NCBI GenBank assembly: GCA_003023125.1
Contig: PXSY01000228.1
Span: forward strand, 1-5,258
DNA length: 5,258 nucleotides
Source: Bacteroidetes bacterium QH_10_64_19
Lineage (GTDB): Bacteria > Bacteroidota > Rhodothermia > Rhodothermales > Salinibacteraceae
Reading direction: 5' to 3'
The notes under the pieces are model-generated. The model was not told the DNA's origin. It worked only from the letters and a program-made list of their open reading frames with translations, and did no database searches. How positions within the stretch are numbered: position 1 is the first letter of the stretch; each line of letters starts with the position of its first letter. Positions 1-5,258 of the stretch are shown here, piece by piece. Both the position numbers and the translations under genes were made by a program.

Positions 1-992
1 TTGATCGTGCTCGTGTACCGGAGCGCGACCAGGTCGAGCCATCCGCAGCGACGGGGCCGGCCCGTGGTGGCCCCAAACTCGTCGCCCTTTTGCCGCAGCG
101 CTTCGCCGGCCTCATTGTCCAGCTCCGTCGGAAACGGCCCGTTGCCCACCCGGGTGCAGTACGCCTTCGCGATGCCGAGCACCCGGTCAATCCCGGTGGG
201 CGAGACGCCCAGCCCAGTGCAGCAGCCCCCCGCCGTCGGGTGGCTGGAGGTGACGTAGGGATAGCTGCCAAAGTCCACGTCGAGCAGCGAGCCCTGTGCC
301 CCTTCGGCCAGCACGCGATCCCCGTCGGCCAGCGCGTTGGACAGGTACATCGAGGTGTCGGTGACGTACTCATCGATTTTCTGATCGAACTCGACGTACT
401 CCTCGACGATGCGGTCGACGTCCAGCGCCTCGGCGTCGTACACGTCGCGAAGAATTGCATTTTTCTCCTCGATCGACCGGCGCAGTTTGCGGCGCAGCAC
501 CTCCTCGTCGAGCAGATCCACGACCCGAATGCCAGTCCGGGCGAACTTGTCGGTGTAGGCCGGCCCGATGCCTCGTCCCGTCGTGCCAATCTCGTCGTCG
601 TCGGCGGCAGAGGCGCGCTCCTCCTCCTGCGCCGCCTCAATCGCCTTATGGTGGGGCATGATGAGGTGCGCGTTGTGGGAGATCTTGAGCCGTCCCTCCA
701 CATCGACCCCCAGCGACTTGATCTTCTCAATTTCCTCCATCACCGCCTTCGGATCCAGGACCACCCCATTCCCGATCACGCAGGTCACCCCCTCGTGAAA
801 GATGCCACTGGGCACGAGGTGCAGGACGAACTCTTCGGTCCCACCGTCTTCGTTGTCCCACACGATCGTATGTCCCGCGTTGGCCCCGCCCTGATAACGA
901 GCCACCACGTCGACCTGTGGGCTGAGCAAGTCTACGATTTTCCCCTTCCCCTCATCGCCCCACTGACTTCCAATGACAATTGATACCGGCAT
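1..992 (-). CDS. purA: Adenylosuccinate synthetase PurA, C-terminus cut off by the window edge
   Basis: PurA joins IMP and L-aspartate using GTP to form adenylosuccinate, the first committed step from IMP to AMP, in the cytoplasm. The frame read from the ATG at 992 gives 330 residues before the window ends. The family is usually about 430 residues, so roughly the last 100 are missing. Visible motifs are: the GTP/IMP loop GSQWGDEGKGK at residues 8-18, with the catalytic Asp13; NAGHT with the catalytic His41; GTTGRGIGPAY...DK at 136-149; EGAQG at 230-234; GSYPYVTSS at 242-250; and TTGRPRRCGWLD at 309-320. Asp13 and His41 fall at the same numbers as in the E. coli enzyme. The start is well supported because the conserved P-loop begins seven residues later, as is typical. 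No clear Shine-Dalgarno precedes it. It lies 132 bases downstream of secF on the same strand, so it may be co-transcribed or have its own promoter. The visible part is intact, with no missing key residue. Confidence 0.98.
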   Translation of the reverse strand, partial: MPVSIVIGSQWGDEGKGKIVDLLSPQVDVVARYQGGANAGHTIVWDNEDGGTEEFVLHLVPSGIFHEGVTCVIGNGVVLDPKAVMEEIEKIKSLGVDVEGRLKISHNAHLIMPHHKAIEAAQEEERASAADDDEIGTTGRGIGPAYTDKFARTGIRVVDLLDEEVLRRKLRRSIEEKNAILRDVYDAEALDVDRIVEEYVEFDQKIDEYVTDTSMYLSNALADGDRVLAEGAQGSLLDVDFGSYPYVTSSHPTAGGCCTGLGVSPTGIDRVLGIAKAYCTRVGNGPFPTELDNEAGEALRQKGDEFGATTGRPRRCGWLDLVALRYTSTI

Positions 993-1026
993 AGCACACC
1001 ACGACAGTTCGAAAGAAAAAGGCGAA

Positions 1027-1052
1027 GGCGCTCCTCAATGGCGCGGCGCTCC
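1027..1052. repeat. Two direct copies of GGCGCTCC upstream of purA
   Basis: The octamer GGCGCTCC occurs at 1027-1034 and again at 1045-1052, an 18-base period, 35 to 60 bases upstream of the purA start. It lies in the 132-base secF-purA spacer. An operator or a chance GC-rich repeat are both possible. There is no known site that I can match it to. Confidence 0.3.
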
Positions 1053-1124
1053 CCACGCCCGAAGACCTACAAAATGCCCCGAAAGACCGCCAGTGAATAA
1101 AATGAGGAGGCCGGAGGTCCTGCG

Positions 1125-2039
1125 TCACGCCGCGCTCGTCTCCATGCGGCGCTCCAACTCTACGATGGTCGGGGACGCAACGAACACCGACGAGTACGTC
1201 CCGATAACGACGCCGATGATGAGGGCAAAGGAAAACCCACGAAGGACCTCTCCCCCAAACAGGAACAGAATCGTGACCACGATAAACGTCGTGACGGAGG
1301 TAACGACGGTCCGGCTCAGGGTTGCATTGATGGAGCGGTTGACGATCTCGTCGAAGGGCTCCGTCTTGAAGAGGTTCACGTACTCGCGCACCCGGTCGAA
1401 GACCACCACCGTATCGTTCAACGAGTATCCGACAATGGTGAGAAACGCCGCGATGAGCGACTGATCGATCTGGAGCGAGAACGGAGCAATGCCGGCCAGC
1501 ATCGAGAAGATGCCGAGCGTGATCGTCACGTCGTGCACCAGGGCCGCTACGGCCCCGAGGCTGTAGCGCCACTCGAAGCGCACCATGATGTAGAGGAAAA
1601 CAACCAGCAATGCCCCCAGAACGGCGTAAATCGCCCCTCGCTTCAGGTCCTCCGCAAAGCGTGGACCAACCACGTCCGTCTTTTCGACCTGAATGTTATG
1701 CTCCGGAAGCTGGGCCTGCAAGGCATCCACTACGCGATTCTCCATCGCGGTAATCTCTGTTTCCTCCGCGGACACCCGAATGAGGTGACCCGTTTCCCCG
1801 AACCGCTTGACCTCGGGTTCTTCGTCGAGCGGCCCCAACAGGGCCGACCGGATCTCTTCGGTCTGAACGTCCGACGTGTTGCCCACGACGAACTCCATCC
1901 CGCCCCGGAAGTCAATGCCAAGCGCGAGCCCTCTCCACAGCAGCGAGATAATGCTGAGGGTAAGCAAGGTCCCGGAAATGATGTACCCAATCCGGCGGTT
2001 GGGGATGAGGGCGTAGTCGGCGTTTTCGAAAAGACGCAT
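1125..2039 (-). CDS. secF: Protein translocase subunit SecF
   Basis: SecF is the second half of the SecDF export motor, an RND-superfamily inner-membrane complex that uses the ion gradient to assist SecYEG/SecA in late protein translocation. The 304-residue product is of normal length. It has a first membrane segment at about 17-37, then the periplasmic P4 domain with the family motif GIDFRGGMEF at 41-50. Five more membrane segments follow, at roughly 137-153, 160-182, 192-214, 245-262 and 266-289. The conserved GYSLNDTVVVFDRVRE lies at 204-219. Asp209 and Arg243 are 34 residues apart, the same spacing as the functional Asp637 and Arg671 of Thermus SecDF (alignment by eye). ATG 2039 is the only plausible start: the 21 upstream in-frame codons contain no ATG, GTG or TTG. 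No Shine-Dalgarno is visible. It follows secD after 63 bases in the same frame, so an operon is very likely. The stop is TGA. Confidence 0.98.
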   Translation of the reverse strand: MRLFENADYALIPNRRIGYIISGTLLTLSIISLLWRGLALGIDFRGGMEFVVGNTSDVQTEEIRSALLGPLDEEPEVKRFGETGHLIRVSAEETEITAMENRVVDALQAQLPEHNIQVEKTDVVGPRFAEDLKRGAIYAVLGALLVVFLYIMVRFEWRYSLGAVAALVHDVTITLGIFSMLAGIAPFSLQIDQSLIAAFLTIVGYSLNDTVVVFDRVREYVNLFKTEPFDEIVNRSINATLSRTVVTSVTTFIVVTILFLFGGEVLRGFSFALIIGVVIGTYSSVFVASPTIVELERRMETSAA

Positions 2040-2102
2040 GTCAGTCCGTCGGTGGATGAAATCCCTTCGTGAAAGTGGGAACGTGGTCGCGGGCCTCGAT
2101 TC
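2040..2102 (-). other. Open in-frame junction between secD and secF
   Basis: After the secD stop (TAG at 2103-2105) there are exactly 63 bases, that is 21 sense codons without any stop, leading in frame into the secF ATG. The translated spacer is polar and basic, with about six arginines including RR pairs, and no hydrophobic stretch. This would suit a cytoplasmic loop between SecD segment 6 and SecF segment 1. Either the spacer is simply an untranslated gap, or it is the remnant of a fused SecDF split by one stop codon, or it allows occasional readthrough. No Shine-Dalgarno is seen next to the secF ATG. Confidence 0.6.
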
Positions 2103-4067
2103 CTATCCGTAGCTCACCTGCATCCGGCGCTCCTCGACCATGTAGTCGAAGATGATGCGGGTCACGATGATCGCCGTGAAGAGGGACGATAGAATTCCGG
2201 CCATGAGGGTCACGGCGAAGCCTTTGATGGGCCCAACCCCGAAGGAGAAGAGGATGACCCCGACGAAGAACGTCGTGATGTTCGCGTCGAGGATGGCACT
2301 CAGAGAGTTCTCGTAGCCAGCATTGATGGCGGCGCGCAGGGTTTTCCCGGTCGCCTGTTCTTCCCGCACTCGGTCGAAGATGAGCACGTTCGCGTCCACG
2401 GCCATACCAATGGTGAGTACAATTCCGGCGATGCCGGGCAGCGTGAGGGTCGCCCCAAACCCGGCCAGAATGCCGAGTATGAGAATGACGTTCAGGAGCA
2501 GGGCCACATTGGCGACGAGCCCCGCCGTCCGGTAGTACATGATCATGAAGAAGACCACCAGGAGGAAGCCGGAGACCACGGAAATGAAGCCGGCCCGGGT
2601 CGACTCTTCACCAAGACTAGGGCCCACCGTCCGCTCCGACACAATGTTCAGGTCGGTTTGAAGCCGCCCAGACTCCAGGACGGTCACGATGTCCTGCGCC
2701 TCCTGTCGCGACTCGAGGCCCGTAATCTCCGTCCGGCCGCCCGGAATTCGCCCCCGAATGACCGGATTGCTGTAGACGATCCCGTCCAGTACGACAGAGA
2801 CTTGATTGCCCACGTTCGCGGCGGTCACGCGGTCCCAGACCCGCGCCCCTTCGGAGTTCATCGTAATCGATACCTTCGGCTCGTTCGTCTGACGGTCAAA
2901 CTGGACTGAGGCCTCCGTCACCACCTGACCGGCAAGCTCCGGCTCCGCCTGTACGGCCAGGAGATGAAAGCCCTCGCGCCCGTCCTCCGTGGTGATTCGT
3001 GGGCTGGCGGTCCACATCAGCTCAATGCCCGGGGGCAACCTCCGCTGCACCTCCGGCTTCGAGAGCAGTTCGTTGACCCGGGATGTATCTTCCGCGAACA
3101 CGCGGCCGAAGATGGGGCGGTCCTCGGCAGGCATCGGCTGCATCACAGACAGGAGGGGATTCTGCGGCCCGGTCTGGTCCTCCCCCGGCTCCGTAAGCGC
3201 CGTGCCGTCGTCGGGCGCCTCCTGTTCGGTGGCCGACGCCAGTTCCGTCCCTTCCGCGGCCTCCGTCGTGTCGGTCGTCGCCTCGGTGTCGGCCATTGCC
3301 TCAGTGGTGTCGGCCGCATTGGCCTCCGCGATGCGCGCCGAGTCCTCGGCCGTCGGCTCGTAGTACTCGATGATGCGCTGGACCGACTCGTTCAGTTGCT
3401 GCGGATTGGCCATGAGGTGAAAGCTGAGCTGCGACGCGCTCTCCAACAGTTCCCGCACGCGCTCCCGCTCGTTCACGCCGGGGAGCTCCACCACAATCCG
3501 GCGGTCCCCCTGTCGCTGAATGGACGGCTCCGTGACGCCATACTGGTTGACGCGATTTCGGACGACCTGAATGCCGTTCTGCACGGCGGTGTCCGACTGC
3601 TTGCTCAGATACTCCTGCACCTCATCGTTCGAGGAGCGGCGTGTAATGTCGGCCTGTTCGCTCCGATAGTAGCGCGAAAGGCGCCCGTCCGGATTCGCCG
3701 CCTCGAACTCTTCCACAAATGCATCGACGACGGCAACGTCCTCCTGGTTGGCCCGCCGTTCGGCCGCCTGAAGCGCCTGCCGAAAGGCATCGTCCTTGTT
3801 GGTCGCCAGTTGATCCAGCAGGTTGGCAACCTCTACCTCCAGCGTCACGTGCATCCCCCCCTGAAGGTCGAGCCCGAGGCTCAACGAGTTCTGCTCGACT
3901 TCGTTGAGCCACTGGCGGTGCTCGTCCTGATACTCCATCCGTTCCTCCTGCTCCATCCCGTCCATCTTGTAGTTGACGTACAGATTCTGGATGGACGGAA
4001 ACAAATAAAATCCGCACAGGCCGACGAAGAAAATTGTGAGTCCAATTTTAAAACCATTCCCCTGCAT
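2103..4067 (-). CDS. secD: Protein translocase subunit SecD
   Basis: SecD pairs with SecF in the inner membrane. Its large periplasmic P1 domain is thought to grasp the emerging preprotein and change shape as ions flow through the membrane part. The product has 654 residues, slightly longer than E. coli SecD (about 615). A membrane anchor is at about 6-24. P1 follows, with LGLDLQGGMH at 64-73, QYGVTEPSIQRQG at 175-187, VELPGV at 193-198 and LDGIVYSNPVI at 427-437. Five C-terminal membrane segments lie at about 492-511, 515-535, 541-562, 595-612 and 616-640. GMAVDANVLIFDRVREE at 554-570 carries Asp558, matching by eye the essential Asp of TM4 (E. coli Asp519). An acidic low-complexity insert occupies 237-300. 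The start ATG 4067 is supported by an in-frame TGA at 4086-4088, with no other start codon between. The stop is TAG. It heads the secD-secF pair. In many Bacteroidota the two are one fused protein; here they are separate. Confidence 0.98.
   Translation of the reverse strand: MQGNGFKIGLTIFFVGLCGFYLFPSIQNLYVNYKMDGMEQEERMEYQDEHRQWLNEVEQNSLSLGLDLQGGMHVTLEVEVANLLDQLATNKDDAFRQALQAAERRANQEDVAVVDAFVEEFEAANPDGRLSRYYRSEQADITRRSSNDEVQEYLSKQSDTAVQNGIQVVRNRVNQYGVTEPSIQRQGDRRIVVELPGVNERERVRELLESASQLSFHLMANPQQLNESVQRIIEYYEPTAEDSARIAEANAADTTEAMADTEATTDTTEAAEGTELASATEQEAPDDGTALTEPGEDQTGPQNPLLSVMQPMPAEDRPIFGRVFAEDTSRVNELLSKPEVQRRLPPGIELMWTASPRITTEDGREGFHLLAVQAEPELAGQVVTEASVQFDRQTNEPKVSITMNSEGARVWDRVTAANVGNQVSVVLDGIVYSNPVIRGRIPGGRTEITGLESRQEAQDIVTVLESGRLQTDLNIVSERTVGPSLGEESTRAGFISVVSGFLLVVFFMIMYYRTAGLVANVALLLNVILILGILAGFGATLTLPGIAGIVLTIGMAVDANVLIFDRVREEQATGKTLRAAINAGYENSLSAILDANITTFFVGVILFSFGVGPIKGFAVTLMAGILSSLFTAIIVTRIIFDYMVEERRMQVSYG
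3168..3359 (-). repeat. Acidic low-complexity insert within secD (residues 237-300)
   Basis: Residues 237-300 of SecD hold 19 Asp/Glu and a single Arg, and are otherwise mostly Ala, Thr, Gly and Ser. An imperfect seven-residue repeat is visible at residues 252-272 (bases 3252-3314): ADTTEAM, ADTEATT, DTTEAAE. At DNA level GGTGTCGGCC recurs at 3285-3294 and 3306-3315, a 21-base period. It lies in the periplasmic P1 domain between two well-conserved blocks, so it is probably a disordered surface loop. Growth by replication slippage and retention in a salt-adapted organism are inferences. Confidence 0.75.
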
Positions 4068-4171
4068 AAGACGTGCTCGTTCAATTCAAGAAGCAGTACC
4101 AGATCAGTTGCGCGGGTCCCGAGGCGACGCGCCACACCAATGGCGTTGAGGAATGAGGAGTGGGTCAAGCC

Positions 4172-4405
4172 TCAGCGACGCCCCCGAACGAACTGAAGCG
4201 GCGAAACGAACGCGCGCGCTCCCGGCGCTTCCTCCAGCACCCGAGACTGAGGGCGGATGACCGCCCACATCGGACTGCGCTCCTCACGCACACGGCGCCC
4301 TTTCGACACGATCCACCGCGAGAACTGCTGAACGATATGGACGAGTCCTCGGACCGGCAGGGCGACCAGTGCTTCGCAGAACTGACTCACAGGCGAAAGG
4401 AGCAT
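4172..4405 (-). CDS. Possible small hypothetical protein (77 residues)
   Basis: An ATG-started frame with a TGA stop lies in the gap between the oxidase gene and secD, on the same strand as all the neighbours. Counting by hand, 56 of its 77 codons end in G or C (73%), the direction of bias expected of real genes here. The product is rich in Arg and Val, with a mildly hydrophobic, possibly amphipathic stretch at about residues 9-32 and a basic middle (about 35-43). There is no signal peptide, clear membrane helix or known motif. It is not YajC, the usual small neighbour of secDF. No Shine-Dalgarno is visible and a longer unconvincing frame runs opposite. GC-rich DNA makes chance open frames of this size common, so it may not be a gene. 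Confidence 0.25.
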   Translation of the reverse strand: MLLSPVSQFCEALVALPVRGLVHIVQQFSRWIVSKGRRVREERSPMWAVIRPQSRVLEEAPGARAFVSPLQFVRGRR

Positions 4406-4458
4406 GAACGAGACTCGTCGTGCATCAAGGCGTCAAGGATCAGCAGAAATAACGTATT

Positions 4459-4503
4459 CGGGGGAATTGTTTCCCTCAACTCCCTCAAGCAAATTGTCGG
4501 GGG
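4459..4503. repeat. Cluster of three paired short repeats
   Basis: On the plus strand the order is CGGGGG (4459-4464), AATTGT (4465-4470), TCCCTCAA (4472-4479), TCCCTCAA (4481-4488), AATTGT (4492-4497), CGGGGG (4498-4503). All copies point the same way, but the order of the words is mirrored about the centre. A small perfect hairpin, GGGAA-TTGT-TTCCC (4462-4475), lies inside it. No T-tract follows on either strand, so it is not a standard terminator. It starts about 40 bases beyond the oxidase stop. It could be a regulator binding region or a remnant of local duplication; its role is unknown. Confidence 0.45.
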
Positions 4504-4544
4504 ATTCACGCCGGATGGGGCGAGATTCCGGGGCTTCGCGGCGT

Positions 4545-5258
4545 CTACACAGGATTACGCCCGAGATCGGCCGGGGCCCGTGCCGTCTGCTTCGTCGCAA
4601 TGGGAGCCGCAAGCAGCGAGTCCGGAATGACGAAGGCGTCCACGAGGGCTTCCGCGGAGGGCCGCATGTCATCGCACACGTCATTCACCACTCCCCGGAT
4701 GGCCGTTGCCTTCATGCCCGTCACGTAGCCCGCTTCGAGAAACCAGTCCAGGTCGTTTTCCAGGCGCGAGAGGGCAAAGAGCGAGCGGAGCGTCGTGAGT
4801 GCCTCTCGCAGATCTGAGTCCTCCACGTCCTGTATGGCCTCCACGAACCGGTCCAGGATCACGCGCTCGGCCTCGGCCCAGGCACACTGCACGAGGTGGT
4901 CCTGCACGTCTACGAACGCGTCGAACGGCTCCATCTCCTCCTCGTCAATGCGACGCTCCAGACGCTGCCCCACGGACAGGAGCATACGCTCGGCCCGGTA
5001 CTCGAAGGCCCCACGCTGAAAGTCGAGGCTTCGGAGATGCTCCGCGTCGGTCTTCCGGGTGACGACCGGATTGAGTTCTGTTACACGCGTAGCCACCTCG
5101 TCAGCCACGAAGCGCGCCATGCCCAGCAGATTCATGTCCCGAAACTCGCGCTTGAAGTCCGAGAGCAGCCCCTTGGCCACCTGGAGCAAGAGCACGGTGT
5201 TGTCACCCTCGAAGGTGGTAAACACGTCGGTGTCGTCGCGGAGCCGCCCAATGCGGTT
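4545..5258 (-). CDS. Acyl-CoA oxidase/dehydrogenase-like flavoprotein, C-terminal part
   Basis: The frame is open to the window end, so the N-terminal part lies beyond it; 237 residues and the TAG stop are visible. Such enzymes use FAD to make the trans-2,3 double bond in acyl-CoA, the first step of beta-oxidation. True oxidases pass electrons to O2, giving H2O2. The visible part opens with a block ending in DTDVFTTFEGDNTVLLL (residues 9-25). In this family the Glu of TFEG (residue 17, codon 5208-5210) is the catalytic base, equivalent to Glu421 of rat ACOX. Next come a helical region with PFDAFVDVQDHLVQCAWAEAER (about 102-124) and then ENDLDWFLEAGY and DDMRPSAEALVDAFVIPD. These match the C-terminal helical domain of peroxisome-type and bacterial acyl-CoA oxidases (usually 600-770 residues) rather than the shorter acyl-CoA dehydrogenases. 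The GTG at 5225 is an internal Val, not the start. Oxidase versus dehydrogenase activity cannot be decided from this part. Confidence 0.9.
   Translation of the reverse strand, partial: NRIGRLRDDTDVFTTFEGDNTVLLLQVAKGLLSDFKREFRDMNLLGMARFVADEVATRVTELNPVVTRKTDAEHLRSLDFQRGAFEYRAERMLLSVGQRLERRIDEEEMEPFDAFVDVQDHLVQCAWAEAERVILDRFVEAIQDVEDSDLREALTTLRSLFALSRLENDLDWFLEAGYVTGMKATAIRGVVNDVCDDMRPSAEALVDAFVIPDSLLAAPIATKQTARAPADLGRNPV

Larger units (their letters stand above)
4068..4544. other. 477-base gap between the acyl-CoA oxidase gene and secD
   Basis: This gap holds no gene that I recognise. Its contents are one doubtful 77-codon minus-strand frame (4172-4405), a cluster of paired short repeats (4459-4503), and about 100 bases immediately upstream of secD that should contain the secD leader and perhaps its promoter. 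No tRNA-like cloverleaf was seen, nor a hairpin followed by a T-tract on either strand. No convincing promoter hexamers or Bacteroidota-type TTTG/TAnnTTTG pair were found. The gap is long for a co-transcribed pair, which suggests secD is transcribed separately from the oxidase gene. Confidence 0.6.

Noticed and set aside
90..983. Long plus-strand open frame opposite purA
   Set aside because: It is antisense to an unmistakable purA and its translation shows no domain. Long antisense open frames are expected opposite GC-rich coding DNA.
1011..1036. Possible terminator between secF and purA, with a run of T on the minus strand
   Set aside because: The stem before the T-run is only three base pairs (GCG/CGC), too weak to claim a terminator.
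952..1572. Minus-strand frame overlapping secF and the start of purA
   Set aside because: It is out of frame with both genes, which are strongly supported by conserved motifs.
2060..2080. Small hairpin in the secD-secF spacer (CCTT...AAGGG type)
   Set aside because: The stem is short and broken by a bulge, and has no T-tract, so there is no support for attenuation or termination.
4147..4183. Hairpin upstream of secD with stem TGAGG/CCTCA
   Set aside because: The five-pair stem closes a loop of about 19 bases and extends only through an uneven internal loop; this is within chance expectation.
2964..4196. Plus-strand open frame of about 410 codons opposite secD
   Set aside because: The translation is rich in Arg, Leu, Val and His with no recognisable family, and it mirrors the codon bias of secD on the other strand.
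4451..4479. TTGAGG and TACGTT on the minus strand, 17 bases apart, as a sigma-70-like promoter
   Set aside because: The matches are only four of six and three of six, and the likely host group uses different promoter sequences.
4160..4630. Plus-strand frame of 156 codons running through the gap into the oxidase gene
   Set aside because: It overlaps the oxidase C-terminus antisense, is dominated by Arg, Ser and Pro, and has no motif or start signal.

Overview
The window looks like ordinary core chromosome of a moderately GC-rich bacterium. The best guess is a halophilic member of the Rhodothermota/Bacteroidota, similar to Salinibacter. Three observations point there. SecD has a Bacteroidota-like N-terminus and a very acidic, Ala/Thr/Glu-rich insert of the kind common in salt-adapted proteins. 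The starts lack clear Shine-Dalgarno sequences. An acyl-CoA oxidase of the multidomain bacterial type is present. This placement is by eye and not proven.

All recognised genes lie on the minus strand, so transcription runs from high to low coordinates. In that order they are: the C-terminal third of an acyl-CoA oxidase/dehydrogenase-like flavoprotein (4545-5258, N-terminus outside the window); a 477-base gap (4068-4544) holding one doubtful 77-codon reading frame and a compact cluster of duplicated short words; secD (2103-4067); secF (1125-2039); a 132-base spacer; and purA (1-992, C-terminus outside the window).

SecD and SecF form the auxiliary membrane complex that uses the proton (or sodium) gradient to help the SecYEG/SecA translocon pull proteins across the inner membrane. 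PurA makes adenylosuccinate, the committed step to AMP. The oxidase fragment belongs to fatty-acid beta-oxidation. The genes share a strand but have no evident common pathway beyond the secD-secF pair.

No mobile element, CRISPR array, tRNA, rRNA or defence system was seen. The most interesting points are: (1) secD and secF are in the same reading frame, separated by a single TAG and 21 sense codons with no other stop; (2) SecD carries a roughly 64-residue acidic low-complexity insert with a seven-residue repeat; (3) an orderly cluster of paired short repeats lies in the gap upstream of secD. I found no convincing new system.
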